DNA from: Bermanella sp036960565
Lineage (GTDB): Bacteria; Pseudomonadota; Gammaproteobacteria; Pseudomonadales; Oceanobacteraceae
NCBI GenBank assembly: GCA_036960565.1
Contig: JBALXQ010000023.1
Coordinates: 1-64,000 of the forward strand
Length of the DNA stretch: 64,000 bases
Direction of reading: 5' to 3'
Part shown: piece by piece, positions 33,305-41,876 of the stretch
Layout: every line of letters starts with the position of its first letter
How positions within the stretch are numbered: position 1 is the stretch's first letter
Notes under the pieces: model-generated
Databases searched by the model: none
Told to the model about the DNA's origin: nothing
The model's input: the letters and a program-made list of their open reading frames with translations, nothing else
Position numbers and translations under genes: made by a program

Positions 33305-34537
33305 CTATTTATATTTTGCCACTTCTGCACGAGCGACAACCATGCGATGTACCTCGTCTGGTCCATCGGCCAAACGCAGGGTACGCATTTGGGTATACAT
33401 TCGGGCTAACGGCGTCCATTGCGATACGCCGGTGGCGCCATGCATTTGAATGGCTCGGTCAATAACGTTACAGGCCATTTCTGGCACAAGCGCTTTAATA
33501 CCCGATACATAAACTCTTGCCTCACGATTGCCAAGCACATCCATAGCGCGCGCCGCACGTAACACCATTAAGCGAGCGCTATCAATTTCTAAACGGCTGG
33601 TGGCAATCACATCAAAGTTGCCGCCCAGTTTAACCAGTGGCTTGCCAAATGCTTCTCTTGATGTTCCTCGGTCTATCAGCATTTTTAGGGCCATTTCAGC
33701 AGCACCCAATGCACGCATGCAATGATGGATTCGGCCTGGGCCTAAGCGTCCTTGGGAAATTTCAAAGCCACGACCTTCGCCTAGTAGAATATTATCTTTT
33801 GGTACACGCACATCGGTTAGCTTGATATGCATATGCCCATGAGGTGCATCATCTTCGCCAAACACCTGCATGGCACCCAGTATTTCAACGCCCACTGTGT
33901 CCATAGGCACTAATATTTGGCTTTGCTGCAAATAAGGACTGGCATCGGGTGAGGTCTTTACCATGCAAATCATGATTTTACAGCGGGAATCACCGGCACC
34001 AGAAATATAAAATTTCTCACCATTAATCACCCATTCGTCGCCTTCCAATACGGCCGTGGTCGAAATGTTTTTGGCATCGGAAGAAGCCATTCCCGGCTCA
34101 GTCATGGCAAAGCAGGAACGGATTTCACCATTCAATAAAGGCTTTAACCATTTTTCTTGGTGCTCCAAGCTTCCGTATTTGGCCAATACTTCCATGTTGC
34201 CGGTATCGGGGGCGGCACAGTTGAAGACTTCTGAAGCTAGGTGGCTGCGTCCCATTTCAGCGGCAAGGTAGGCATAATCTAAATTGCTTACGCCTTCACC
34301 GTTCCAGTCGGGCAGAAAGAAGTTCCACAGGCCCAGTTCTTTGGCTTCGCTTTTTAGAGTATTCAGAATCTCATTTTGAGTTTCGCTTAAGGTCCAGCGA
34401 TCGTCCTCATTTACCGCAGCATAAAAATTATCGGTAACGGGATCTATTTTTTGCTCTATAAATTCCCTTACCTTTAGCAGCACAGGTTTCATGCTTTCGG
34501 ATAATACTAGGTTATGCAATTCAGATTCGTGACTCAT
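33305..34537 (-). CDS. Acyl-CoA dehydrogenase family protein
   Basis: A 410-residue flavoprotein of the acyl-CoA dehydrogenase fold. The FAD/substrate block CFAMTEPGMASSDAKNI, the EFKFYISGAG-like strand region (GEKFYISGAG), the GPGRIHHCMRALGAAEMAL helix and the C-terminal RLADGPDEVHRMVVAR are all typical. The DGPDEVH end resembles the ACAD10/11-like branch rather than classical short- or medium-chain enzymes. It catalyses alpha,beta-oxidation of an acyl-CoA thioester, chain length unknown. A HAD hydrolase gene 48 bp upstream on the same strand probably shares its transcript. Confidence 0.93.
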   Translation of the reverse strand: MSHESELHNLVLSESMKPVLLKVREFIEQKIDPVTDNFYAAVNEDDRWTLSETQNEILNTLKSEAKELGLWNFFLPDWNGEGVSNLDYAYLAAEMGRSHLASEVFNCAAPDTGNMEVLAKYGSLEHQEKWLKPLLNGEIRSCFAMTEPGMASSDAKNISTTAVLEGDEWVINGEKFYISGAGDSRCKIMICMVKTSPDASPYLQQSQILVPMDTVGVEILGAMQVFGEDDAPHGHMHIKLTDVRVPKDNILLGEGRGFEISQGRLGPGRIHHCMRALGAAEMALKMLIDRGTSREAFGKPLVKLGGNFDVIATSRLEIDSARLMVLRAARAMDVLGNREARVYVSGIKALVPEMACNVIDRAIQMHGATGVSQWTPLARMYTQMRTLRLADGPDEVHRMVVARAEVAKYK

Positions 34538-34585
34538 ACTGTTTCCTTCTTTATATTTTACTAAAATATTAAGTTAACTAAATTT

Positions 34586-35224
34586 TTAATCTAACAATGA
34601 AATGCCCACTAGAGCTTCCAGTTCTTTAATGGCCACAACCGGGTCACTCACTTTAATGGTTTGCATGCCCAAGGCTCTTGCTGCTTTTACATTACGGCCA
34701 ATGTCATCTAGAAATATTGCGTTTTCTGGATTAATGCCTAAGCGCTGGCAACAAATTTGGTAAATTCTAGGATCGGGTTTTTGCATACCTTCAACGGCAG
34801 ACTCTACCAATATATTAAAATAGTCTTTTAGCGGTTTGGCAAAGCCATCAGTTTGAGGGTCACGCCAATTATTGGTTAGTGCGGCGACCTTAAAGCCCTG
34901 TGCCTTTAACTTTTCAATGGCGGTTATCATGCATTCGTTAACCGTGGCTGAGCTTGCCATGTCTTGCATTAAGGCTTTTGAGTTAAGACCGTTGGCACCT
35001 GCGTCACTCATTTCCTTATCGAAGGCGGTAAAAAATGCCTGATCCATAGATAACTCGCCACGCTCCAACCTTGCCCATGCGCTTTTTTCACCGTTGGCCA
35101 CGATCACCTTGTTTAAAAAGTTAGGGGCTAAGCCCAAACGTTTTTCGGCATCAAAGAAGGCTTGCATGGGGGAGGAGATAACCACGCCCCCTAGATCAAA
35201 AATAACGGCTTTTACTTCTTTCAT
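34586..35224 (-). CDS. HAD-family hydrolase (ACAD10-like/epoxide hydrolase N-type)
   Basis: A 212-residue haloacid dehalogenase-like hydrolase. Motif I is IFDLGGVVISS with the nucleophile Asp and the unusual Gly-Gly in place of DGT, as in the HAD domain fused to ACAD10 and to soluble epoxide hydrolase. Motif II is AALTNNW, motif III the Lys in GMQKPDPRIYQ, and motif IV FLDDIGRN. A four-helix cap follows motif I. Placement directly before an acyl-CoA dehydrogenase gene echoes the ACAD10 fusion, suggesting a role in handling unusual acyl groups. Probably the first gene of a two-gene operon. Confidence 0.9.
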   Translation of the reverse strand: MKEVKAVIFDLGGVVISSPMQAFFDAEKRLGLAPNFLNKVIVANGEKSAWARLERGELSMDQAFFTAFDKEMSDAGANGLNSKALMQDMASSATVNECMITAIEKLKAQGFKVAALTNNWRDPQTDGFAKPLKDYFNILVESAVEGMQKPDPRIYQICCQRLGINPENAIFLDDIGRNVKAARALGMQTIKVSDPVVAIKELEALVGISLLD

Positions 35225-35358
35225 AAAATATTAATCCTGGCGCGATAGCCGTACGGCGTCTGTGTTAGCACCTGCATTGGTGCAATGTATTTAGGTTGCC
35301 CCTAGATTAAATAAGAGAGTATTATTAGTAAAGTTGATTATTCTAATGAGCTTTATAA

Positions 35359-36267
35359 GTGAAACTTAATTTACGCGCCATCGATTTGAACTTACTCACC
35401 ATTTTTGATGCCATTATGTTGGAAGGTAAACTGTCTAAGGCCGCATTACGGCTGCATATGAGCCAGCCTGCCGTGAGCCAAGCGTTGGGGCGTCTGCGTC
35501 AAACGGTGGGGGATGAGCTCTTTATTCGTACCCACAGCGGCATGAAGCCCACGGCACGGGCGGCAGCCTTGGCAGGCCCCATTCGCAGTATTTTGGCGCA
35601 GATTCAAGATGCCTTTGATCCGCAGCAAAATTTTGATCCCAGCCATTCAGACCATACCTTTAAGGTAAATTTTGGTGCTTATGGTGAATTAAGTGTTTTG
35701 CCGCCATTGCTGAGTCGTATTCATCAACATAAAACGGCCATTAATATTCAGTCTATTAATAGCGACAACAGCATCGCGCAGCTTAGAAGTGGCGACCTGG
35801 ATTTTTGTTTTATCCCTTATAATTTAAGGGACGATAATTTTGAAGTACGAAAGGTTGGGCTTACCGAGTTTGTAGTGATTGCGCGCCGCCACCATCCGCG
35901 TTTGAAAGGCACTTTCAGCCTAGAGGATTACGCCCGTGAGCAACATGTACTGGTGCGCAGCAACGAGCGTTACAAGGGCTTTTTAAATCAAGAATTGTTG
36001 GAGCTTAGAAAGAGTCGTAAAATCATCACCGAGGTTCATAATCTCGCCTCCATTCCCCAAGTGATCTCTCAAACCGATGCCGTGGCGGCTATGCCTCGGG
36101 CACTGGCAGAATCTTTTCAACAACAACACGATATTGAAATTTATTCTTTTCCCGTGAGTGTGCCTTCTACCTCGTTTTATTTAACCTGGCATAAATCCAT
36201 GAACGCAGATAAAGGCCATCAATGGCTACGGGATTTAATCATGGAGATATCCGACTTACAAAATTAA
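35359..36267 (+). CDS. LysR-family transcriptional regulator (LeuO/NodD-like group)
   Basis: A 302-residue LysR regulator. The IDLNLLTIFDAIMLEGKLSKAALRLHMSQPAVSQALGRLR opening and the FIRTHSGMKPTARA segment are those of the LeuO/NodD/PcpR group, and the effector domain starts at about residue 95. The GTG at 35359 places the usual MKLNLRAIDLNLL start. It is divergent from the HAD/acyl-CoA dehydrogenase pair; the spacer has CATTG-GTG-CAATG at 35275-35287, a possible operator. It likely controls that pair and perhaps the MDR and SDR genes downstream. Confidence 0.92.
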   Translation: MKLNLRAIDLNLLTIFDAIMLEGKLSKAALRLHMSQPAVSQALGRLRQTVGDELFIRTHSGMKPTARAAALAGPIRSILAQIQDAFDPQQNFDPSHSDHTFKVNFGAYGELSVLPPLLSRIHQHKTAINIQSINSDNSIAQLRSGDLDFCFIPYNLRDDNFEVRKVGLTEFVVIARRHHPRLKGTFSLEDYAREQHVLVRSNERYKGFLNQELLELRKSRKIITEVHNLASIPQVISQTDAVAAMPRALAESFQQQHDIEIYSFPVSVPSTSFYLTWHKSMNADKGHQWLRDLIMEISDLQN

Positions 36268-36359
36268 GCTGGTTTTGGTTAAAACGCTTTGGCAATGGAA
36301 TGGCCCAATACCGGTAGGCTGATGTGTCGCCTATTTATTTTAAAAACTTCCCAATACGA

Positions 36360-36405
36360 TAAACCGCCAATACATGGGAATGTGTTGACGGTTTAGGGCT
36401 TTTTA
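36360..36405 (+). terminator. Terminator-like hairpin between convergent genes
   Basis: AAACCGCCAATACA (36361 on) pairs imperfectly with TGTGTTGACGGTTT (to about 36394) and is followed by GGGCTTTTTAAA. It lies between the LysR stop (36267) and the MDR reductase stop (36414). Confidence 0.5.
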
Positions 36406-36413
36406 AAGGCGCT

Positions 36414-37535
36414 TTATTTCTTATTTGGATTAATTAAGAATTTTTCACCGGTTTTTTTCGCGTTATATTTTATTGCCGTGGCAGGATCTAACGCTTGTTG
36501 CAGGCTAATTTCATCGGTGAAGCTTGACGCAAAAGTGGTGTTGATTTCATCGGCCACTTGCTTGTAAAGTTGACCCATACGCTCGGGTGTTAAGCGCGCC
36601 AAGAAACGGTTTAATAACCAACCGCTAATGCTCCAAGTCATACCAAATGCGCGGTTTAATGTGGTGGGGTTCATGTCTAAACCGCCGTAAAGATAAACCT
36701 GTTTGTTAAGATCGGAGCCATAGGTATTTAAACCCACAGCATCTTTAGAGCCTACTGCTTCCATGGCGGTTAAGATATCACTGGCCAGTGTACCGCCACC
36801 AACGGCATCAAATGCAAGTGTGGCGCCGGTTTTTTCAATGGCTTGGTAAAGGTCTTTGTTAAATGATGGAAGCGATGAGTCGCATATGATTTTAGCGCCC
36901 GCTTCTTTTAATATGCCGGCTTGTTCTTGGTTACGAACGATGTTTACCAGTGGAATGTCTTGGGCAACACAGATGCGATTTAGCATTTGTCCCAGGCTTG
37001 ATGCTGCCGCGGTATGCACCAGAGCGGTATGACCTTCCACGCGCATGTTTTCAACCATGCATAATGCCGTGAGCGGATTAACAAAAGATGAGGCTGCTTG
37101 GCGAGGTGTTACCCCTTCTTTGTGTGGTAAGCAAGCCTGAACCGGCACCACACAATACTCTGCATACATACTGCCGGTTAATACCCCAACGGTTTTGCCC
37201 ATTAATGCTTGAGCTGCTTCACTGTCACCAGCTGCTATCACCACGCCAGCCCCTTCATTACCAACGGGCAGGGATTGATCTAAGCGGGATTTAATGCGCG
37301 GCAGAATTTGTGCAAATACCGGCGCGGTTAAAAGGGTTTTCTCAGTATTTAATTCTGCTTTTGCTAAATTGGCAGGGCCAAACATGGGCCACATATCAGA
37401 AGGATTAATAGGGGCGGCTTCTATACGCACCACTACCTGGTTTGAAGTTGGCTTGGGTAAATCCATTTCTTGTAAAGAAAGTTCCAACAGGCCCTGGGAG
37501 GAAATCTTGGAAAATAATTGCTTGGATGTTGTCAT
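36414..37535 (-). CDS. Zinc-independent MDR-family dehydrogenase (MECR-like)
   Basis: A 373-residue medium-chain dehydrogenase/reductase. The N-terminal domain has IEAAPINPSDMWPMFGPANL, a small acidic loop, GNEGAGVVIAAG and GSMYAEYCVV. The nucleotide-binding domain has ALVHTAAASSLGQMLNRICVAQDIPLVNIVRNQEQ. No catalytic zinc-ligand pattern is seen. The C-terminal part around LYGGLDMNPTTLNRAFGMTWSISGWLL is unusual. It is distantly similar to 17170-18171, including the PLVNIVR motif. It probably reduces an enoyl or quinone-like substrate with NADPH. It is divergent from the SDR gene at 37900. Confidence 0.82.
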   Translation of the reverse strand: MTTSKQLFSKISSQGLLELSLQEMDLPKPTSNQVVVRIEAAPINPSDMWPMFGPANLAKAELNTEKTLLTAPVFAQILPRIKSRLDQSLPVGNEGAGVVIAAGDSEAAQALMGKTVGVLTGSMYAEYCVVPVQACLPHKEGVTPRQAASSFVNPLTALCMVENMRVEGHTALVHTAAASSLGQMLNRICVAQDIPLVNIVRNQEQAGILKEAGAKIICDSSLPSFNKDLYQAIEKTGATLAFDAVGGGTLASDILTAMEAVGSKDAVGLNTYGSDLNKQVYLYGGLDMNPTTLNRAFGMTWSISGWLLNRFLARLTPERMGQLYKQVADEINTTFASSFTDEISLQQALDPATAIKYNAKKTGEKFLINPNKK

Positions 37536-37899
37536 GTCTGGAGCCTCAATTTATTTAAATAGTAATAAAATATTTTAAATTTCAGTGGACAATATATACC
37601 TGATTAACCTAATTCGGCTAGGGCTTGATGGCCTGTATAATTCTAAAGATGTGAGAAACACTGTTTTAATCTGTTAATTGTGCTAATTCCTTTAGCGGAA
37701 ATTTTAATGCTCACTAATTATAGTGGTTGTTTATAGATGACCATGAATGAATGGCTGGATTAATAAGGATTTTTTAATTAAAAAATGGTATTTAGATTTA
37801 TAATTTGATTCGCGAGGTCATGGCTTTACCTTAAAAAAATAGTATTAATATTTGCATAATCGATTTAATAGCAGCAAGAATAAGAACCTGGAGGTTTGT
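37536..37899. other. Divergent A+T-rich promoter region of the MDR and SDR genes
   Basis: About 360 bp with no gene, strongly A+T-rich near 37760-37860. The SDR side ends in a strong ribosome site (TGGAGGT, 37889-37895). No palindromic operator stands out. Confidence 0.45.
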
Positions 37900-38682
37900 A
37901 TGATTGAAAAATTATTTTCGTTAGAAGGTAAAATCTGTTTGGTAACAGGTGGTTCAAGAGGACTAGGTTCTTTTATGGCGCAAGCCTTTTTAGAAGCCGG
38001 TGCGGCCAAAGTGTATATTACCGCCCGAAAGAGCGACGCCTGCATTGAAGCGGCTAAAGAATTGAGTCAGTACGGTGAATGTATTGCGTTACCGGCAGAT
38101 GTTGCCACAACCCAAGGCCTGACCCATTTAGTGACCAGCCTACAAGCACGCGAAGAGCATCTTGATATTCTTGTGAATAATGCTGGAGCAGGTTGGGGCG
38201 CACCCCTTGGCCAAGTGCCTGAAAAGGGCTGGGACAAAGTAATGGACATTAATGCTAAAACGCCATTTTTCTTAACGCAGGCACTGGCGCCCATGCTCAA
38301 GAAAAATGCCAGCGCTCAGTCTACTTCAGTGGTGATTAACATAGGATCCATTGCTGCCTTGGTAGGTAATGCGCTAGATAACTTTAGTTATGCGGCCTCT
38401 AAGTCTGCGGTACACCAGTTAACTCGGGTATTAGCGACCGAGTTGGCTACCGACCATGTTCGGGTTAATGCCATTGCACCTGGGCGCTTTTATTCAAAAA
38501 TGACCGAATTTTTAAGTCAGGATAAAGACGCTTTTGAAGAAGAATGTAAAAGCATCCCTATGCACCGCTGGGGTGAGCCTGAAGATATTGCGGGTGTAGC
38601 CTTAATGCTGGCGAGTCGTGCTGGTGGTTTTATCACAGGGCAAATTATAGCGGTTGATGGCGGCACCACCCTAGTTAATTAG
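37900..38682 (+). CDS. SDR-family oxidoreductase (RhlG-like)
   Basis: A 260-residue classical short-chain dehydrogenase/reductase. The cofactor motif is TGGSRGLGS at about residue 18 with an Arg soon after in ITARKS, which favours NADPH. NNAGAG follows, and the catalytic Ser-Tyr-Lys are in NIGSIAA and FSYAASKSA. It resembles Pseudomonas RhlG in length and in the WGxPLxxxPxxGWDKVMDIN and SIPMHRWGEPEDIAG blocks. It probably reduces a 3-keto acyl or related ketone. The ATG at 37900 is preferred, with TGGAGGT 4 bases upstream; the frame reaches back 16 codons to a TTG. Confidence 0.9.
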   Translation: MIEKLFSLEGKICLVTGGSRGLGSFMAQAFLEAGAAKVYITARKSDACIEAAKELSQYGECIALPADVATTQGLTHLVTSLQAREEHLDILVNNAGAGWGAPLGQVPEKGWDKVMDINAKTPFFLTQALAPMLKKNASAQSTSVVINIGSIAALVGNALDNFSYAASKSAVHQLTRVLATELATDHVRVNAIAPGRFYSKMTEFLSQDKDAFEEECKSIPMHRWGEPEDIAGVALMLASRAGGFITGQIIAVDGGTTLVN

Positions 38683-38993
38683 GCCTATTTCTTAATAAAT
38701 TGAAAATGAGTTAAAGGCGAACTTAGCCATGAAAGGATCAGCCCGAGTACCCAAGGTATTCGGGCTTTTTTGTGGATTAGGGATAAATAAAATTAGGCCT
38801 TAGTTTTCACAAAAATATTAAATATTGGCGGAATTTGCATGAGATTAAGTTTCTCTTGCGAGTGCATGAGTCATTGTCAAAATTTATCATTGTCGCTTTA
38901 AGTACTTTGTTACACCTTGGTACAAATTAGAGTTCAAACAACTGCTACTATGTGACCTAAGATGTATTTGGCAATAAACAACATTAAAATTGG
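38683..38993. other. Intergenic stretch with a terminator
   Basis: About 310 bp without a gene. The only clear element is the terminator at 38740-38772 following the SDR gene; the remainder is A+T-rich leader for the small gene at 38994. Confidence 0.5.
38740..38772 (+). terminator. Rho-independent terminator of the SDR gene
   Basis: AGCCCGA (38740-38746) pairs with TCGGGCT (38760-38766), extended inward by GTACC/GGTA, and is followed by six T. It lies 58 bp after the SDR stop. Confidence 0.85.
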
Positions 38994-39317
38994 ATGCGTA
39001 TGAAATTCAGCCCTCACTTACAAAATCAGTTGCAAGAAGCCAGTAACACTCAGCTTAAAATTAAGGCCATTTTACCTAATGTTTATTCCATTAAGTGCGC
39101 ACTTGGCGAAACCATAATACAGGGGGGTAATGCCATTCAACTGGACAAGGTAAGCACTAGCTTAATGAAGCGATACCCAGATGCAAAACCAAGTGATTGC
39201 CTGCTGATAGCCGCCAATCCCATTCTGGCATTATTTAATAATCCTTTTTTCAATAACCCCGCCTTGGTAAGTCGAACCCTTCAACGTCAGAATGCAATTA
39301 ATCAACATGCACTCTAG
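38994..39317 (+). CDS. Hypothetical protein, 107 residues
   Basis: A small soluble basic protein that I do not recognise. It starts MRMKFSPHLQNQLQEASNT and has a central strand-like stretch IKAILPNVYSIKCALGETIIQGG. It ends with an Asn/Phe-rich turn ILALFNNPFFNNPALV and a polar tail. An ATG 6 bp further in (39000) is an equally good start. It follows its own A+T-rich leader and is isolated between the SDR gene and the minus-strand redox cluster. Coding status is likely, function unknown. Confidence 0.55.
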   Translation: MRMKFSPHLQNQLQEASNTQLKIKAILPNVYSIKCALGETIIQGGNAIQLDKVSTSLMKRYPDAKPSDCLLIAANPILALFNNPFFNNPALVSRTLQRQNAINQHAL

Positions 39318-39488
39318 TGATATAACCATTTTGACCCTGTAACAGGGAAAGCTAATGATTAGGCTCATTTTTGAAATAGGGCTAGGGGTCTAGATTATAC
39401 TTGCACCAGATTTAGCTTTTTAAACTAGGTGGCCCATGTGATGCCCTAAGCATTCATCCCTTCACCTATGTTGGATGAAAGCCGCAGT

Positions 39489-40034
39489 TTAATCTGAGTA
39501 AGTACCACGGATAGGATAGTGATTCTCTGGGTTACGAATAAAATCTAAACCAAAAACTAGAGTTTCCAACTCGGGTCGTGCAAAGGGACCGTTCGAAATA
39601 TCTATCAACTGTACTTGGCCTTTTTCATTAATGACAAACAGTCCTGGCTCGGAAAAAGGGCGATCTGTTTCCTGGCTAGACCTGGGGTTTGATATGTACA
39701 GACCTAATGTTTTCATTTGTTCAATTGATAAACCGTAAGCCACTGGAAAGCTCAATTTCATTTCCTGATTGTGGGCTACCGCTTTTTCTGCTGGATCAGC
39801 CGATATGACGATGATGCCTATTCCCAAATTGTAAAACTTGTTTTTCATTTCTTCTAACTGTTGCAAGTATTGGGTACACAGAGGGCAATGTTTTCCTCGG
39901 TAGACCACTACCATCTGCCAGTCGGCACCGTTTACAGGCTTGCCAATTTCAACCTGGCTGTCCGACAAGGTATTTAAACGCAAACTAGGAAAGGGGGATT
40001 CCGCGATCATTTTTTGATGGTTGGTGTTCATCAT
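39489..40034 (-). CDS. AhpC/TSA-family peroxiredoxin-like protein
   Basis: A 181-residue thioredoxin-fold protein. YRGKHCPLCTQYLQQLEEM holds a CPLC motif where peroxiredoxins have the peroxidatic Cys and thioredoxins have CxxC. GIIVISADP and SEPGLFVINEKGQVQLIDIS follow as in the AhpC/TSA family. Such redoxin-domain proteins reduce peroxides or act as thiol oxidoreductases; here the CxxC may make it thioredoxin-like. A DUF2798 gene and an AhpD-like gene lie upstream on the same strand, so the three may form a redox unit. Confidence 0.82.
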   Translation of the reverse strand: MMNTNHQKMIAESPFPSLRLNTLSDSQVEIGKPVNGADWQMVVVYRGKHCPLCTQYLQQLEEMKNKFYNLGIGIIVISADPAEKAVAHNQEMKLSFPVAYGLSIEQMKTLGLYISNPRSSQETDRPFSEPGLFVINEKGQVQLIDISNGPFARPELETLVFGLDFIRNPENHYPIRGTYSD

Positions 40035-40118
40035 GTTAAATACTCCGCTGATTAAGATTAATAGATGGGTGTTAATTTTGAGCGAATTTATTCACGGTTT
40101 TGGCCATCAATGGTTACC

Positions 40119-40346
40119 TCAGCCGCGAGTCATTAAGATCGCCACGAATTTACTCACTAAAGGGGATACAAGGGTCACGGTGGGGAATGCCACCAAAAAG
40201 GCAAACCCCCAGGCTTTCATCCAAATAGATAAAACATTTTCGGCCAAGCCTTCATTAAAAACGCTGATGACAAGAGACATAAAACACGACATGAGCAACG
40301 CCATAAAAAATGCATAGGCTAGGGGCTGGTATTTTTTACTTATCAT
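40119..40346 (-). CDS. DUF2798 small membrane protein
   Basis: A 75-residue protein with two predicted membrane helices (about residues 8-30 and 45-68). The pattern KYQPLAYAFFMALLMSCFMSLVI...WMKAWGFAFLVAFPTV is typical of DUF2798. AGAGG stands 7 bases before the ATG. The function is not known. It sits between an AhpD-like gene and a redoxin gene on the same strand. The overlapping plus-strand frame 40021-40317 is a shadow. Confidence 0.8.
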   Translation of the reverse strand: MISKKYQPLAYAFFMALLMSCFMSLVISVFNEGLAENVLSIWMKAWGFAFLVAFPTVTLVSPLVSKFVAILMTRG

Positions 40347-40429
40347 ATTGTCGCCTCTTAATATTTCTTAAGGTGGGAAGAGCTGCATTCATTGGTTGGA
40401 CATAGCTATCCCATCAGATCTAAACCTTA

Positions 40430-40990
40430 TTAACGTTCATTAATTGGAGCCCATTTGTTGTTCTGAAACGCACCGTCAACTTCGGTGCCCACCAAATGGT
40501 TGGTGTAATTACTCATGGTTTTATAAGCCGCGGCCACCACAATTTCTAACACGGTTTCTTGGCTGTACCCGGCTTGATAAAAAGCATTTAGTTGCGCTTG
40601 GCTAACTTTGCCTCTTTGCTCTATCACCTTCAGAGTAAAACCTCTTAAGGCTCCTAGTTTGTGGTCGCCTATAGGCTGGTCATCGCGAATGGCGTTTATG
40701 GCATTCATATCAACGCCGGTCATTTCGGACACCATTGTGTGTCCCGCCATGCAATAACGACATTCGTGGTAACGGTTAATGGTCATAAGCACTACTTGTT
40801 GCTCGGTGGCATTTAGATTGCTGCTTGCGAACAGATCACCCACTGCCTTGTAGGCCTTGAGCAAAGCTGGAGACTGCGCCATTTGGCCCATAAGATTAGG
40901 CACAAACCCGTATTGGCTTTGCACTACTTCTAACGTGGCAACCGACGCTTGCGGGGCATTGTCTAGTTGGTATTTTTTAAATTCGTTCAT
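40430..40990 (-). CDS. Carboxymuconolactone decarboxylase-family (AhpD-like) protein
   Basis: A 186-residue all-helical protein. The AhpD-type signature is RYHECRYCMAGHTMV, with the redox CxxC and the following His that form the catalytic centre of alkylhydroperoxidase-like proteins; GYSQETVLEIVVAAAYKTMSNYTNHL follows. Such proteins are thiol-dependent peroxidases or gamma-carboxymuconolactone decarboxylases; the intact CxxC favours redox function. It heads a minus-strand set with DUF2798 and a redoxin protein. A LysR-type palindrome lies at 41097-41113, about 107 bp upstream of its start. Confidence 0.9.
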   Translation of the reverse strand: MNEFKKYQLDNAPQASVATLEVVQSQYGFVPNLMGQMAQSPALLKAYKAVGDLFASSNLNATEQQVVLMTINRYHECRYCMAGHTMVSEMTGVDMNAINAIRDDQPIGDHKLGALRGFTLKVIEQRGKVSQAQLNAFYQAGYSQETVLEIVVAAAYKTMSNYTNHLVGTEVDGAFQNNKWAPINER

Positions 40991-41323
40991 GTTTACTTCC
41001 AGTTGATTAGGTGATGGTTGGCTTAACTGCGCATTGCAATATCTGAATTATGTGTATTCTCAACAGGAAGATAAATATCGCAATTAGAATACTAAGGATT
41101 CCAGTTTGGAATCTATGGGTGGGGTTTGAAGTGACGTCATAATATTGATGGCTTTTGCACCCATAAGCCGTCGATTGAGCACACTATTCAAGTATGTCTG
41201 CACAACTCATCAGCGCTCTTGTTAACAAGTCAATTTTGTATCATGAACAACTATCTATTGTTTCTCGTGGCTTCATTGTTTCTTTACTATTTGTTAATCA
41301 ACTCAATTGAAGGAAATTTAAAT
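40991..41323. other. Divergent intergenic region of the redox cluster
   Basis: About 330 bp separating the AhpD-like and SnoaL-like genes. It contains the palindrome at 41097-41113. The frame of the SnoaL-like gene is open back to a TTG at 41219, but this is not regarded as coding. Confidence 0.45.
41097..41113. promoter_or_regulatory. LysR-type palindrome GATTCC-N5-GGAATC
   Basis: A perfect 6-bp inverted repeat with a 5-bp spacer (41097-41102 and 41108-41113). It has the same layout as the GTTTCC-N5-GGAAAC sites at 7839-7861 and 17072-17088, but differs at one position per arm. No regulator gene lies beside it, so a distant LysR protein may act here on both divergent transcripts. Confidence 0.5.
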
Positions 41324-41815
41324 ATGTTTATATCTGAAATAAAAGCTGCCCGTGTGATTGCATTAACCGTTGTTATGGCTTTGAGCAGCACAGCAGCGTT
41401 AGCGCAAGATGCCATGACCGTGGTTGATAACTACCTTGTGGCTTGGAACGCCCAAGATGCAACGGCCGCCGCTAACCTGCTTGCCAAAGATGCGCGCTAT
41501 TACGACTCTGCACTGGGGGCAACGGTTGAAGGGCGTGCAGAGGCAAAGGCTCAGGTGATTGATTCTTTCATGAATGCCACACCCGATATCTATTGGAATC
41601 TTGTTGGCTCTCCTGTTGTATCAGGGCAGCGCGTTACTTTTGAATGGGTATTGGGCGGCACGAATACGGGCGCCTGGGCGGATGGAACACAGGCGACGGG
41701 AAAAACTTTTCGAATTTTTGGTATGTCGGCGTTTACCATCGAAGGTGACAGTGTGGTGAAGCAATCAGATTATTACGATGCCTTGAGTTTCTACAAGCAA
41801 CTGGGCCTCATGTAG
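41324..41815 (+). CDS. Secreted SnoaL/NTF2-like protein
   Basis: A 163-residue protein. The signal peptide covers about residues 1-26 (MFISEIKAARVIALTVVMALSSTAALAQ). The remainder is a nuclear transport factor 2/ketosteroid isomerase-like cone: VVDNYLVAWNAQDATAAANLLAKDARYYDSALG, the EGRAEAKAQVIDSF helix, then strands ending YYDALSFYKQLGL. AAGGA lies 9 bases before the ATG at 41324. Earlier in-frame TTG/ATG codons would bury the signal peptide. The fold binds small molecules; the substrate is unknown. The luciferase-like gene follows by 61 bp. Confidence 0.8.
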   Translation: MFISEIKAARVIALTVVMALSSTAALAQDAMTVVDNYLVAWNAQDATAAANLLAKDARYYDSALGATVEGRAEAKAQVIDSFMNATPDIYWNLVGSPVVSGQRVTFEWVLGGTNTGAWADGTQATGKTFRIFGMSAFTIEGDSVVKQSDYYDALSFYKQLGLM

Positions 41816-41876
41816 GTTTATTTATAGCCGTTTTTTTTTGTAAGAAAATTTATAAAGCGACCACGAGGATATTTTG

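Noticed and set aside
40021..40317. Plus-strand frame over the DUF2798 gene
   Set aside because: The minus-strand frame 40119-40346 has two membrane helices, a ribosome site and a family match; the plus frame has no features.
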